Position numbers and translations under genes: made by a program. A stretch of DNA of 64,000 nt, taken from Gluconacetobacter tumulisoli. GTDB lineage: Bacteria; Pseudomonadota; Alphaproteobacteria; Acetobacterales; Acetobacteraceae. Of this stretch, positions 26,911-36,493 are shown in pieces. Below the pieces are notes generated by a model. The model ran no database searches. It worked only from the letters and a program-made list of their open reading frames with translations, and had not been told where the DNA came from. Every line of letters starts with the position of its first letter. Position 1 is the first letter of the stretch. Location: NCBI RefSeq assembly GCF_014174155.1, contig NZ_JABEQM010000010.1:1-64000 (forward strand). Reading direction: 5' to 3'.

Positions 26911-28749
26911 ATGACGGACGCCGGTCCCGACAATTCCCCACGGGCCGTCCTGTCCCGCGTGTTCGGCTTTCCCGATTTTCGCGGCTTGCAGGAGCAGGCG
27001 GTGGGCGAGGTCATGGCCGGACGGGACTGCCTTGTCCTGATGCCCACCGGCGGGGGCAAGAGCATCTGCTATCAGGTGCCGGCCCTCAGCCGCCCCGGAA
27101 CGGGGCTGGTGGTGTCGCCGTTGATCGCGCTGATGGACGACCAGGTGGCGGCGTTGCGACAGGTCGGCGTCAATGCCGGTGCCCTGCATTCGGAACTGGA
27201 GCCCGAAGATGCCGCCCGGGTCCGGTCGGACCTGATGGCCGGGCGGCTGGACGTGCTCTATGTCTCGCCCGAGCGCCTGCTGTCGCCCGGCATGCTGGAA
27301 CGCCTGTCCCGGCTGCCGCTGTCAGTCATCGCGATCGACGAGGCCCATTGCATTTCCGCCTGGGGGCACGAATTCCGTCCGGAATATCGCGCCCTCGCCA
27401 GCCTGCCGGACCATTTCCCCGGCGTGCCGCGCATCGCGCTGACGGCGACGGCCGATCCCCGGACCCAGGCGGATATCCTCGACGCCCTGGCCATGCCGGA
27501 TGCGACGGTCCTGCGCGCCAGCTTTCATCGCCCCAACCTCGATATCGCCGTCCGGCCCAAGATTTCGGAATCACGGCAGTTGCTGGACGTGCTGGGCCGG
27601 CATCCGGGCGAGGCCGCGATCGTCTATTGCGGCAGTCGTAACAAGACCGAGCGCGTGGCCCGCTCGCTGCGTGAACGCGACTGGCCCGCCCTGCCGTTCC
27701 ACGCGGGCCTGCCGCCGATCGAGAAACGCGCGGCGCTGGCCCGATTCCGGTCCGGCGAACCGGTGGTGATCGTGGCGACCATCGCCTTCGGCATGGGGAT
27801 CGACCGTCCGGATGTGCGCACGGTCGTGCATCTGGACATGCCGTCCTCGCCCGAAGGCTATTACCAGCAGATCGGCCGCGCCGGCCGCGACGGCGAGAAA
27901 TCTGAGACCGTCCTGCTGTATGGCGGCGACGATATCTCGCGCGCGCGGCACTGGCTGGAACAATCCAGCGCGCCCGAGGCCCAGCAGCGGGTCATGAGCG
28001 CGCGGCTGGAGGCCATGATTGCGCTGACGGAAACGACCGGCTGCCGCACGCAGGCATTGCTGGCCTGCTTCGGCGAGACGCTGGCCGGACCGTGCGGGCA
28101 TTGCGACAATTGCCGCAGCCCCGTGGCCTCGTTCGATGGTACGGTCGAGGCCCAGAAGGTGCTGTCCGCGATCTACCGGATCGGCCAGAAATTCGGTGCG
28201 GTGCATGTCGTCTCGGTCCTGCGCGGCAAGGACAGCGAGATGGCCACCCGCCACGGTCATGACCGCCTGGGCGTGTTCGGCATCGGCAAGGACCGGCCCG
28301 AGCTGTTCTGGCGCGGGGTGATCCGGCAGTTGATCGCGCGGGGCGCCATTCGCGTCGCCGGGGATTACAATGCGCTGGCCCTGAACCAGGAGGTCGCACG
28401 CCCCATCCTGCGCGGCGAGCAGAAGCTGATGCTGCGCGAAGACGCGACGGACGAGTTGAAGGCCGGAGGGACGCGCGCGGCGCGGGCGCCCGGCGGGACG
28501 CGGGTTGCCGTATCGCTGCCGCCCGAGGCCGAGGCCCCGTTCGCGGCCCTGCGTGCCTGGCGTCTGGGCGAAGCGCGGGAACAGGAAATCCCGCCTTACG
28601 TGATCTTCCACGACGTCGTGTTGCATGACATCGCCATGGAACGTCCCGCGACGCTGGACGCACTGGCGCGAATCAAGGGAGTCGGCGCGTCGAAGCTGGA
28701 CCGCTACGGCGCCGCCGTGCTGCAGGTTCTGGCGCAAGCGGGCGAATAG
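26911..28749 (+). CDS. recQ: ATP-dependent DNA helicase RecQ
   Basis: 612-aa 3'-5' helicase of recombination and fork repair. SF2 motifs: [12 protein letters not shown] (motif I, about 47-58), [15 protein letters not shown] (motif II and the aromatic-rich loop), TATA (III), and QIGRAGRDG (VI). The zinc module has Cys residues in CRTQALLAC and CGHCDNC. The winged helix follows, and a C-terminal HRDC domain occupies about 535-612 ([20 protein letters not shown]). The longer frame upstream reads through the lipoprotein gene and is rejected. Confidence 0.96.
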   Translation: MTDAGPDNSPRAVLSRVFGFPDFRGLQEQAVGEVMAGRDCLVLMPTGGGKSICYQVPALSRPGTGLVVSPLIALMDDQVAALRQVGVNAGALHSELEPEDAARVRSDLMAGRLDVLYVSPERLLSPGMLERLSRLPLSVIAIDEAHCISAWGHEFRPEYRALASLPDHFPGVPRIALTATADPRTQADILDALAMPDATVLRASFHRPNLDIAVRPKISESRQLLDVLGRHPGEAAIVYCGSRNKTERVARSLRERDWPALPFHAGLPPIEKRAALARFRSGEPVVIVATIAFGMGIDRPDVRTVVHLDMPSSPEGYYQQIGRAGRDGEKSETVLLYGGDDISRARHWLEQSSAPEAQQRVMSARLEAMIALTETTGCRTQALLACFGETLAGPCGHCDNCRSPVASFDGTVEAQKVLSAIYRIGQKFGAVHVVSVLRGKDSEMATRHGHDRLGVFGIGKDRPELFWRGVIRQLIARGAIRVAGDYNALALNQEVARPILRGEQKLMLREDATDELKAGGTRAARAPGGTRVAVSLPPEAEAPFAALRAWRLGEAREQEIPPYVIFHDVVLHDIAMERPATLDALARIKGVGASKLDRYGAAVLQVLAQAGE

Positions 28750-28825
28750 AGCCTGCATGCGGGGGCGGCGCACGGGCCGGCCCTTTCCCGGATGGGATGT
28801 CGAAGTCGGGCCTTTTTGGGTGGAT

Positions 28826-29371
28826 TCAGGGCGCGATGTCGGCGGTATCCGGCGTGGGGCGAATCTCGAACGCGACGGTCCGTGTCGTGCCGCCCAGGAA
28901 GTGGAAGGTCACGGGAATGCTCCGCCCCGGCTGGACGGTTCCGTCATAGCCCTGGCAGATCAAATGATATCCGCCAGGCGGAAATACCAGAATCGTCTGC
29001 GCCGGCAGGGCCAGGCGGGTGAACAGCTCGGCGGTTTCGGGGGTGCTTTCCTGTTCGGTATGGTGGGCGAAGAGGTTCTGGCAGGCGGTGGCCGTCACGC
29101 CGGTCAGCATATGGGTGTCGGTGCCCCGGTTCTCGATCGTGAAATATGCGCCGGCGATTCGGCGTTCGGGACGGATGATCTGCATCCATGCGTCGCGGAT
29201 GTTGATGTCCCCGGCGGCATGGGTCTGTCCGGGGACGGAGGTCGGGGCGTCGTCCGCCAGGGCGGACGGAATCGGGCGCAGTGCCGCCAGCAGGGTCAAT
29301 GGCAGGACCACGGTCGCGGGCAGGGCGGGCAGCAGGCCGAACGGGCGGCGGAACCGGCCGTGTCGCGTCAT
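28826..29371 (-). CDS. PCuAC-like periplasmic copper chaperone, metal site altered
   Basis: 181-aa exported protein (signal about 1-40 ending SALADD) with the PCuAC/DUF461 fold: [20 protein letters not shown], then [10 protein letters not shown] and [12 protein letters not shown] near the end. PCuAC proteins carry Cu(I) to cytochrome oxidase through an H-x-M...H-x-M site. Here the second HxM is HLI and the internal Met of the first half is missing, so copper binding may be lost or changed. Two cysteines (in ATACQN and LICQG) are present instead. Divergent from nrdR. The family call is good, the function uncertain. Confidence 0.8.
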   Translation of the reverse strand: MTRHGRFRRPFGLLPALPATVVLPLTLLAALRPIPSALADDAPTSVPGQTHAAGDINIRDAWMQIIRPERRIAGAYFTIENRGTDTHMLTGVTATACQNLFAHHTEQESTPETAELFTRLALPAQTILVFPPGGYHLICQGYDGTVQPGRSIPVTFHFLGGTTRTVAFEIRPTPDTADIAP

Positions 29372-29518
29372 GATAGGTCTCCTTGCCGGTATGTTTCCGC
29401 GAAGGGTATCAGCAAGCGCCCCGTGGCAAAACCGGCGGATCGCAGGGCCGGACTTGCGTCTTGGCGATTTCATGCGCATCTCGGGGCAGGACGAACGCCG
29501 GTCAGGATTGCCGCACGC

Positions 29519-30058
29519 ATGCGATGCCCTTTTTGTGGACATGACGACACCCAGGTCAAGGACAGCCGTCCGCACGAAGATGGCGCCGCCATCCGCCGGC
29601 GTCGGATCTGCGCGTCGTGCAGCCAGCGTTTCACGACGATCGAGCGCGTTCAGCTTCGCGACCTGTTCGTCGTGAAGGTCGACGGCCGCCGCGTGCCGTT
29701 CGAGCGTGACAAGCTGGCGCGCTCCGTTCGCGTGGCGCTGCGCAAGCGTCCGGTGGATGAGGAACGGATCGAACGGATCGTCAACGGCCTGGTCCGCCAG
29801 CTGGAAGCATCCGGCGAGACCGACATCCCGTCCCGCGATATCGGCAAGCTGGTGATGGATACGCTGCGCGAAGTCGATGTGGTCGCCTATATCCGTTTTG
29901 CCAGCGTGCATTGGGATTTTCGTGAAACCAAGGATTTCGCCGCCATTCTGGAGTCGATCCCGGGCACACTGGCCCAGGACGGTCCGGCCGCCGACGGCAG
30001 GACGATCCGTCCCGCCCTGGCCGGTGGCTATGGACCTGGCGACGTAAAGAGGCGATGA
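29519..30058 (+). CDS. nrdR: Transcriptional repressor NrdR
   Basis: 179-aa repressor of ribonucleotide reductase genes. The N-terminal zinc ribbon has MRCPFCG and [10 protein letters not shown] (four Cys), and the ATP-cone follows (about 49-139: [16 protein letters not shown] and [16 protein letters not shown]). The start MRCPFCG is the universal NrdR start. The C-terminal 35 residues extend past the usual length. It is 40 bp before nusB. Confidence 0.96.
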   Translation: MRCPFCGHDDTQVKDSRPHEDGAAIRRRRICASCSQRFTTIERVQLRDLFVVKVDGRRVPFERDKLARSVRVALRKRPVDEERIERIVNGLVRQLEASGETDIPSRDIGKLVMDTLREVDVVAYIRFASVHWDFRETKDFAAILESIPGTLAQDGPAADGRTIRPALAGGYGPGDVKRR

Positions 30059-30098
30059 AGCCGCCATCGGCGGAATCGCGGCAGCAGGAGACATACGA

Positions 30099-30623
30099 AT
30101 GAACGGCGCACAGGACGAAGACACGACCCGGCAGAAGCCCCGGTCCCGGACCGCATCGCGCGTTGCGGTCGTGCAGGCGCTGTTCCAGATCGAACAGGGT
30201 GGTGACGCCCCCGAGACCGTGATCGCGCAGTTCGTGCGGCATCGCCTGGGCACCGAACCCGGCACGGCGGAATATGAGGACGGGCGCGTGCCCGAGGCCG
30301 ACGTGCAGCTGTTCGAGCAGGTTACCCGCGTGGCGGTGGCGCGACAGGAACAGGTCGATGCCCTGATCGTCGGTCTGCTGCCGACCTCATGGCCCGTGGC
30401 GCGGCTGGATCCGGTCCTGCGCGCCCTGCTGCGTGCTGCGGGGGCGGAACTGACCGCGGTCGAGGGGGTGCCGACGCGGGTGGTCATCAACGAATATCTT
30501 GACATCGCACACGGATTTTTCTCGGGTGACGAGCCGAAGATGGTCAATGGCGTGTTGGATGCCATGGCCCGCCGCCTGCGCGAGGCGCCGTCCGCCACGG
30601 CCCAAGAGACCGACGAGGCCTGA
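30099..30623 (+). CDS. nusB: Transcription antitermination factor NusB
   Basis: 174-aa all-helical protein that with S10 and NusA supports antitermination on rRNA operons. The core SRTASRVAVVQALFQIE and VVINEYLDIAHGFFSGDEPKM (split here) are typical. AGGAG lies 9 bp before the ATG. It lies in the nrdR-nusB-thiL cluster, with 17 bp to thiL, so the three are probably cotranscribed. Confidence 0.95.
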   Translation: MNGAQDEDTTRQKPRSRTASRVAVVQALFQIEQGGDAPETVIAQFVRHRLGTEPGTAEYEDGRVPEADVQLFEQVTRVAVARQEQVDALIVGLLPTSWPVARLDPVLRALLRAAGAELTAVEGVPTRVVINEYLDIAHGFFSGDEPKMVNGVLDAMARRLREAPSATAQETDEA

Positions 30624-30640
30624 TCCAGGAGGAATGGCCG

Positions 30641-31621
30641 ATGCCTTCCGATCCCGCAGGGACCACGGATGCCCGGCTTCCGCCCGAATTCGGTTTCATC
30701 CGGCGGCATTTCCAGGCGCTGGCGGGCGAAGGCGCGTTGGGCCTGGCGGACGATGCGGCGCTTGTACGCCCCCCGGCCGGCAGGGACCTGGTCATTGCCG
30801 TCGATACCATGGTGGAAGGGGTCCATTTCCTGTCGGACGACCCGGCGGATACGGTGGGGCGCAAGCTGCTGCGCTGCAACCTGTCCGACCTCGCGGCGAT
30901 GGATGCGACACCGTCGGGCTATCTGCTGTCCGTCTCCCGGCCGCCCGGCCGGGACGATGACTGGTTCGCGGGATTTGCCGCGGGACTGCGGGACGACCAG
31001 ACCCGGTACGGCCTGACCCTGCTGGGCGGGGATACGACCGGCACCTCCGGGCCGCTGGTACTGTCCCTGACCATTCTGGGCCACGTGGCGCGTGGCCGCG
31101 CCTTGCGGCGCAGTGGCGCCCGCGATGGCGATGGTGTCTGGGTGACCGGCACCATCGGTGACGGGGCGCTGGGGCTGCGGGCGTTGCGGGGGGAACTGGA
31201 TGATCCCGCGGGTGTGCTGGCCCGCCGCTATCGCCTGCCGGAGCCCAGGGTGGGCCTCAGGCTGGGCGGCATTGCCTCGGCGGCCATGGATATTTCCGAC
31301 GGGCTGGTACAGGATCTGGGCCATCTTGCACGGGAAAGCGGAGTAGGGGCGCGGATCGACGCGTCGCTGGTTCCCTTGTCCGAAGCGGCGCGCCATGCCG
31401 GACCGGAATGGTTGCCGGTCTGCCTGGGTGGCGGCGACGATTATGAACTGCTGCTGGCGGTGCCGCCGACCCACGAGGCCGCCCTGCTGCGCGCCACGGC
31501 CGCCTACGGCGTTCCGGTCACGCGGATCGGGCGGTTCGAGGCTGCCTTGCGGGGCGTGGTGGTCCAGGACGCATCAGGCCGGCCGCTGAGCCTGGATCGG
31601 GCCGGATGGAGCCATTTCTGA
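30641..31621 (+). CDS. thiL: Thiamine-monophosphate kinase
   Basis: 326-aa kinase that phosphorylates thiamine monophosphate to thiamine diphosphate, the last step of the pathway. Motifs include LADDAALVRPPAGRDLVIAV (start of the substrate domain), GRKLLRCNLSDLAAMDA, GDTTGT and AMDISDGLVQDLGHLA. An AGGAGG Shine-Dalgarno precedes the ATG. It lies far from thiOSGE at 61 kb. Confidence 0.95.
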   Translation: MPSDPAGTTDARLPPEFGFIRRHFQALAGEGALGLADDAALVRPPAGRDLVIAVDTMVEGVHFLSDDPADTVGRKLLRCNLSDLAAMDATPSGYLLSVSRPPGRDDDWFAGFAAGLRDDQTRYGLTLLGGDTTGTSGPLVLSLTILGHVARGRALRRSGARDGDGVWVTGTIGDGALGLRALRGELDDPAGVLARRYRLPEPRVGLRLGGIASAAMDISDGLVQDLGHLARESGVGARIDASLVPLSEAARHAGPEWLPVCLGGGDDYELLLAVPPTHEAALLRATAAYGVPVTRIGRFEAALRGVVVQDASGRPLSLDRAGWSHF

Positions 31622-31699
31622 CGGAGCTGAAGGACCGGGCTGGCGAGACGGATCTCCGTGCCCCGAAAAAGCCGACATCCTGCGTCATATGACGCCTGC

Positions 31700-31727
31700 C
31701 CCGCCTGCCGGACATGAAGCAGGCGGG
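31700..31727. terminator. Hairpin after thiL
   Basis: CCCGCCTGC / GCAGGCGGG (9-bp arms, 10-nt loop) 78 bp past the thiL stop, preceded by a separate 14-bp palindrome GCGTCATATGACGC (31682-31695). No T tract follows, so rho-independent activity is uncertain. Confidence 0.45.
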
Positions 31728-31789
31728 ACCGTGGTCGCCAGGGGCCGCACATCCCGACGTAACGGAAAGCACCGAGAGAAAGGGGCCCC

Positions 31790-32605
31790 ATGGCCAAGGC
31801 GTACCGGAATGGCGAAACACGATTCGATCCCACGACGGTCCTCGTCACCGGGGCATCCAGCGGGATCGGTGCCGAAGTGGCACGTTTCTACGCGCGGGCA
31901 GACCGGACGCTGATCCTGTGGGGGCGGGACGCCCAACGGCTGGAGCAGGTCGCCCGCGACTGCCGCGCCCTTGGGGCGGGCGTGCGGACGCAGGTGCTGG
32001 ACCTGCGCGACGGCGGGGCCGCGATCGCGGCGTTCAGGGCCGACGACGACCGGCACCCGGTCGACCTTCTGGTCCTGGCGGCCGGCCTGGGCGACATGCG
32101 CCAGGGCACGGCGCGGACCGAACATGCCGAGACGGTGCTGGAACTCGGCCTGGTCAATTACGCGACGCCCTCGGCCCTTGCGACGGCGGGGGCCGAGCGC
32201 ATGGTCGCCCGCGGTGGCGGCCATATCGTATTGCTCGGCTCGGTCGCCGCGTTTCACGCCCTGCCGTTCGCCCCGGCCTATTCCGGGTCCAAGGCCGGGC
32301 TGATGCGCTTTGCCGAGGCCCTGCGGAACGGCCTGTCGGAATACGGGGTGGGGGTGACGCTGGTATCCCCCGGCTTCGTCGACACGCCCATGAGCCGCCG
32401 GGTCAGCAGTGCCAAGCCGTTCCTGCAGACCGCACCGGCGGCGGCCCGACTGATCGCGCGCTCGATCGAGGAAAACCGTGCCCATCTGGTCTTTCCCCGG
32501 CTGTTTTCGATGCTGCGTCTACTCGATATCGTCATGCCCCGTCCGATTCGCGACGTCATCCTGCGTCGCCTGAAGGCGGACCAGGCGCCGCGTCCGGCAT
32601 CGTGA
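31790..32605 (+). CDS. Short-chain dehydrogenase/reductase
   Basis: 271-aa classical SDR. NAD(P)-binding TGASSGIGAEV (about 20-30), the structural NYAT variant of NNAG (about 122), the catalytic Ser in LLGSVAAFH and YSGSKAG (Tyr about 164, Lys about 168). The C-terminal 40 residues include LFSMLRLLDIVMPRPIRD, which may associate with the membrane. The substrate is unknown. It follows thiL by 168 bp and is on the same strand as glk. Confidence 0.88.
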   Translation: MAKAYRNGETRFDPTTVLVTGASSGIGAEVARFYARADRTLILWGRDAQRLEQVARDCRALGAGVRTQVLDLRDGGAAIAAFRADDDRHPVDLLVLAAGLGDMRQGTARTEHAETVLELGLVNYATPSALATAGAERMVARGGGHIVLLGSVAAFHALPFAPAYSGSKAGLMRFAEALRNGLSEYGVGVTLVSPGFVDTPMSRRVSSAKPFLQTAPAAARLIARSIEENRAHLVFPRLFSMLRLLDIVMPRPIRDVILRRLKADQAPRPAS

Positions 32606-32761
32606 AGCAAGGGGAACCCTGACGGGTCGATTCGATTCCGCACTTGACGGCGCATGGCGGGAATCGGACATCCGAGGGGATGGATAACGATAATGTGTAT
32701 CGGACGGCAGCGGCGAAGGGCCGCGCGTCCGACGGAACGATGCCACGGAGCCTGTGAAAAC

Positions 32762-33730
32762 ATGAGAGAGATCGTAGCGGTCGATATCGGCGGGACCCAC
32801 GCGCGCTTCGCCATCGCCACGGTGGATTGCGGGCGCGTCGTCAGCCTGGGCGAGGCCACGACCCTCAGATGTGCCGAGCATGCCAGCCTGCAACTGGCGT
32901 GGGAGGCCTTCGCCCGCCAGGTCGGCAGGGCCCTGCCGGCCGCAGCGGGGATCGCCGTCGCCTGCCCGGTGCAGGGCGACATCCTGAAGATGACCAACAA
33001 TCCGTGGATCATCCAGCCTGCCCAGCTGGGCAGCAAGCTGGGTGTCGACGAGCATGTCCTGGTCAATGATTTCGGGGCGGTCGGCCATGCCGTGGCGCAG
33101 GTGGACGCATCGCACCTGCGCCATCTCTGCGGTCCCGACCGCCCGTTCGGGGATTCGGGCGTGACCACGATCGTGGGGCCGGGAACGGGCCTCGGCTCGG
33201 CCTATGTCGTGCGGCGGGACGGCCGCTACCTGGTATGCGAGACCGAAGGCGGCCATGTCGATTTCTCGCCGCTCGACCTGCTGGAGGACAAGATCCTGCA
33301 GCGCCTGCGGCAGCGCTATCGCCGGGTATCGGCCGAACGCATCGTGTCGGGACCGGGGCTGGTGAACCTGTATGAGGCGATCGCCGAAATCGAGGGCCAG
33401 CCCGTGCGCACGCGCGACGACAAGGAATTGTGGACCCGCGCGCTGGAAGGTCGCGACCACATGGCGTCCGCGGCGCTGGAACGATTCTGCCTAGCCCTGG
33501 GGGCCGTCGCGGGCGACCTGGCCCTGGCCCAGGGCGGGAGCGGAGTCGTCATTGCCGGCGGCCTGGGCCTGCGGCTGGCGGACCATCTGCCCGATTCCGG
33601 ATTCGCCGAGCGATTCGTGGCCAAGGGGCGTTTCGAATCGATGATGGCGGACATGCCGGTGAAACTGATCACCCATCCGCAGCCCGGCCTGTTCGGTGCG
33701 GCGGCGGCATTCGCCGAGCGCTTCGCCTGA
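32762..33730 (+). CDS. glk: Glucokinase
   Basis: 322-aa bacterial Glk-family kinase that phosphorylates glucose with ATP. It starts with the phosphate motif VAVDIGGTHARFAIA; LVNDFGAVGHAVA holds the catalytic Asp, and VGPGTGLGSAYV and CETEGGHVDFSP are glucokinase signatures. The ATG at 32762 places the first phosphate motif at residue 6, so upstream starts are rejected. Followed by a 12-bp-arm hairpin. Confidence 0.95.
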   Translation: MREIVAVDIGGTHARFAIATVDCGRVVSLGEATTLRCAEHASLQLAWEAFARQVGRALPAAAGIAVACPVQGDILKMTNNPWIIQPAQLGSKLGVDEHVLVNDFGAVGHAVAQVDASHLRHLCGPDRPFGDSGVTTIVGPGTGLGSAYVVRRDGRYLVCETEGGHVDFSPLDLLEDKILQRLRQRYRRVSAERIVSGPGLVNLYEAIAEIEGQPVRTRDDKELWTRALEGRDHMASAALERFCLALGAVAGDLALAQGGSGVVIAGGLGLRLADHLPDSGFAERFVAKGRFESMMADMPVKLITHPQPGLFGAAAAFAERFA

Positions 33731-33736
33731 CAGCTG

Positions 33737-33772
33737 CCGCGTGCCCTTCGCCCGTCGCGAAAGGGCACGCGG
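33737..33772 (+). terminator. Hairpin after glk
   Basis: CCGCGTGCCCTT / AAGGGCACGCGG (12-bp perfect arms, 12-nt loop) begins 7 bp after the glk stop. There is only a weak T-containing tail, but placement and stability favour a terminator. Confidence 0.65.
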
Positions 33773-33838
33773 GCATCCGTTCGTTCATGTCTGGGTCGAA
33801 ATGGGATCGGAAGGACGGCCGCACGGGCCAGCGCATGC

Positions 33839-33861
33839 AAAAGCCCGGAAACGGGCCTTTG
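33839..33861 (-). terminator. Terminator of tRNA-Cys
   Basis: On the minus strand AAAGGCCCG-TTTC-CGGGCTTTT forms a compact hairpin with one bulged base and ends in a T run, about 30 bp past the tRNA 3' end. Confidence 0.7.
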
Positions 33862-33891
33862 TCACCATATGTAACGATCCGGAAGATCGTC

Positions 33892-33965
33892 TGGAGGTCC
33901 GGGCGGGAATCGAACCCACATTCGCGGATTTGCAGTCCGCTGCATCACCATTCTGCCACCGGACC
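33892..33965 (-). tRNA. tRNA-Cys (GCA anticodon)
   Basis: A 74-nt cloverleaf with acceptor GGTCCGG / CCGGACC, T discriminator and encoded CCA. The anticodon stem-loop is GCGGA-CTGCAAA-TCCGC with anticodon GCA (33931-33933), and the T arm has GGTTCGATTCC. The D arm (GCAGAATGGTGATGC) matches Cys tRNAs. All arms pair. Confidence 0.96.
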
Positions 33966-34142
33966 TGACCGGGTGCGTTGGCTATATCCACTCTCTCTTC
34001 CGTGCGGTCAAGCCGTTGTGTGCGCACCGCCTGCTAGGCAGACGGGTCGAGCGGCCATAAAACTGTTTTTGCCGGGGAACCTTCGGCCAGGGGCGTCGCG
34101 CGCCAAATGTCGGGCCGCCGGGAAAGCAGTGAAGGGAGTGTC

Positions 34143-34823
34143 ATGAACCAGTCCGCGCTTGAAGAATTCGCCCTCGATTACGATGCCGCGCGGCAGAGGA
34201 TGGTGGATGCCCAGATCCGTCCGGTCCAGATCAACGATCCGCGGATCATCGCCGCCATGCGCGACCTGCCGCGCGAACGCTGCGTGCCCGTTCCGCTGCG
34301 TGCCTTCGCCTATGCCGACCAGAGCCTGGAGATCGGCGGCGGGCGCGTCCTGACGGAACCGCGGATCGTGGGCCGGATGGTGCAGATCGCGGCCCCGCAA
34401 TCGGGCCAGCGCGCACTGGTCATCGCGGCGGGGACGGGATATGTGCCGGCCCTCCTCGCGCGGCTTGGCGTTCACGTGGTGGCCCTGGAATCGGATTCGG
34501 AGCTCAGCACCATCGGCAAGGCCTTCTGCGCGGCCGAGGCGCCGCAGGTGGTGTGGCGCGATGGCGTGCTGGCCTCCGGCGACGCGGCCGGGGGGCCCTT
34601 CGACCTGATTCTGATCGACGGCGCGGTGCGCGACATCCCGCCGGCTCTGCCGGCGCAGCTGGCGGACAAGGGCCGCATCGTCTGTGTGATCTGGCCCGAG
34701 GGCGGCGTCGCCTCGGCCTGCGTCGCCGAACGGACGGCGCAGGGCGTGGGCGTCCGTCCGGTCTTCGATGTCGCCTTGCCGCTGCTGCCGGAACTGGTGC
34801 CGGCCCCCGTCTTCGCCTTCTGA
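34143..34823 (+). CDS. Protein-L-isoaspartate O-methyltransferase family protein
   Basis: 226-aa PCMT-family protein (SAM-dependent methyltransferase fold). It begins DYDAARQRMVDAQIRPVQI, and the SAM-binding region is ALVIAAGTGYVPALLARLG (about 95-113). The usual PCMT catalytic region is shorter and the classical GTGSGY glycine loop is GTGYVP, so enzymatic activity on isoaspartate is uncertain. It lies directly before tolC, the usual place for this alphaproteobacterial pcm-like gene. The ATG at 34143 follows GGGAG. Confidence 0.85.
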   Translation: MNQSALEEFALDYDAARQRMVDAQIRPVQINDPRIIAAMRDLPRERCVPVPLRAFAYADQSLEIGGGRVLTEPRIVGRMVQIAAPQSGQRALVIAAGTGYVPALLARLGVHVVALESDSELSTIGKAFCAAEAPQVVWRDGVLASGDAAGGPFDLILIDGAVRDIPPALPAQLADKGRIVCVIWPEGGVASACVAERTAQGVGVRPVFDVALPLLPELVPAPVFAF

Positions 34824-34932
34824 TCGGCCATATCGTCGGACGGTCATGCAATCCTTTTCCGCGTATCGAATATCGGTTACAACCTTGGGTAGCGTGATTG
34901 GCGGTGGTGACCGAGGACGCGGGGAGGGGTGG

Positions 34933-36366
34933 ATGAAGCGAACCTGCGGGATCGGGGCCGGGCTGGCCGCCCTGCTGTGCGGCGGCACCGCCCTGGCCCA
35001 GCGCTATGACGGCAGCGGTTCGCCGACCTTCATACCCCATACGCTGCAGGAGGCGCTGGCCGCGGCCTACCTGACTAACCCGACGCTGCAGCGGGAACGC
35101 GCGACCCTGCGCGCGACCGACGAACAGGTGCCGACCGCGCTGGCCGGCTGGCGGCCGACGGTCACCGGCAATGCGAACCTGACCTATTTCAGTGGCATGA
35201 ATTCGGTGGCGCGGCAGCAGGGCTATGCCGGATATGATCGCCGGTTCGACGTGCCGGGCTATAATGGCGGGGTCACGATTTCCCAGCCGCTCTATTCGGG
35301 CGGCCGCACGACCGCCAGCACCCACAAGGCCGTCAACCAGGTGATGGCCGAGCGGGCGAACCTGATCGCCACCGAGCAGCAGGTCTTCACCGACGTCGTC
35401 GGTGCCTATGTCGGCGTGATCGAGGACGAGCAGCTACTTCAGCTGAACATCAACAACGAGAAGGTCCTTCAGGAGCAGTTGCGCGCCACCAGCGAGCGCT
35501 TCCGCGTCGGCGAGATCACCCGCACCGACGTGGCGCAGGCCGAGGCGGCGCTGGCCAGCGCCCGCGCCGCCCGGCAGGAAGCCGAGGGAACGCTGCAGAC
35601 CGCGCAGGCGACCTACATGCAGGTGGTGGGCATGGCGCCGCCGCCTAACCTGGTCCCCCCGCAGCCCCTGGTCCTGCCGGTGAAATCGCAGAACGAGGCG
35701 ATCGCGCAGGCAGTCCAGAACAATCCCAACGTGGTCAATGCCCTGTTTACCGAGGCCGCGCAGAAGGATGCGGTTTCCGTCGCCCTGGCGGCCATCATGC
35801 CCAAGGTGACGGCCGAAGCGTCCTACATGCACAGCATCAACCAGAGCAGCGGTCGCTCCCTGACCGACGAAAAATATGCGATGCTCAATTTCCAGGTCCC
35901 GATCTATCAGGGCGGATCGGAATATGCGGCCGTCCGCCAGGCCCGGCAGCAGGTCGCCGAGACGCACCGCGCCGTCGATATCCAGCGGCGCGCCGCGTTG
36001 CAGCTTGCGTCGTCCAACTGGCAGAAGCTGGTGGCCTACAAGGCCTCGATCGATAGCAACCGCACCGCCATCGCGTCGAATATCGTCGCGTTGGACGGGG
36101 TGGAACGACAGGCCATCGTCGGCACCAGCACGACACTGGAGGTCCTGCAGCAGCAGCAGACGCTGCTCCAGGCCCAGGTGGCGCTGGTGCAGAGCCTGAG
36201 CAACCTTGTCACCGCATCGTATGGCGTCGCGGCGGCCATCGGGCGCCTGACGACTGCCGACCTGAAGCTGGACGTCCCGCGCTATGACGAGACCGCCTAT
36301 TACAAGGCGGTCAAGGACAGGCTGTGGGGCATCAGCGATCACGCGACAGACCAGCCGGGACGCTGA
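34933..36366 (+). CDS. tolC: TolC-family outer membrane efflux protein
   Basis: 477-aa outer-membrane channel with a signal peptide (MKRTCGIGAGLAALLCGGTALAQ in two pieces, cleaved after ALA-Q). Two OEP repeats of about 200 residues follow; LQEALAAAYLTNPTLQRER and GEITRTDVAQAEAALASARA are the conserved starts. Strong GGGGAGGGG lies just before the ATG at 34933. It would pair with an inner-membrane pump for type I export or drug efflux; none is adjacent. Confidence 0.94.
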   Translation: MKRTCGIGAGLAALLCGGTALAQRYDGSGSPTFIPHTLQEALAAAYLTNPTLQRERATLRATDEQVPTALAGWRPTVTGNANLTYFSGMNSVARQQGYAGYDRRFDVPGYNGGVTISQPLYSGGRTTASTHKAVNQVMAERANLIATEQQVFTDVVGAYVGVIEDEQLLQLNINNEKVLQEQLRATSERFRVGEITRTDVAQAEAALASARAARQEAEGTLQTAQATYMQVVGMAPPPNLVPPQPLVLPVKSQNEAIAQAVQNNPNVVNALFTEAAQKDAVSVALAAIMPKVTAEASYMHSINQSSGRSLTDEKYAMLNFQVPIYQGGSEYAAVRQARQQVAETHRAVDIQRRAALQLASSNWQKLVAYKASIDSNRTAIASNIVALDGVERQAIVGTSTTLEVLQQQQTLLQAQVALVQSLSNLVTASYGVAAAIGRLTTADLKLDVPRYDETAYYKAVKDRLWGISDHATDQPGR

Positions 36367-36401
36367 CGCCACCGTCCGCCGCAGGTCCGTCCCTGACGCC
36401 G

Positions 36402-36426
36402 CGATCGTTTCTTTCGATCGGCTTTT
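36402..36426 (+). terminator. Possible terminator after tolC
   Basis: CGATCG-TTTCTTT-CGATCG followed by GCTTTT, starting 36 bp past the tolC stop and 68 bp before valS. The arms are short (6 bp), so this is tentative. Confidence 0.4.
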
Positions 36427-36493
36427 CGGTATAAGCGGCGGACATGGGACGTATCCCACCCGGCTATTCATTGAGTTAGGTCTGGCTTTCGCG

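Noticed and set aside
28826-31474. An 882-codon minus-strand frame over nrdR, nusB and thiL
   Set aside because: Only its last 181 codons (PCuAC-like, from 29371) look like a protein; the rest mirrors well-identified plus-strand genes.
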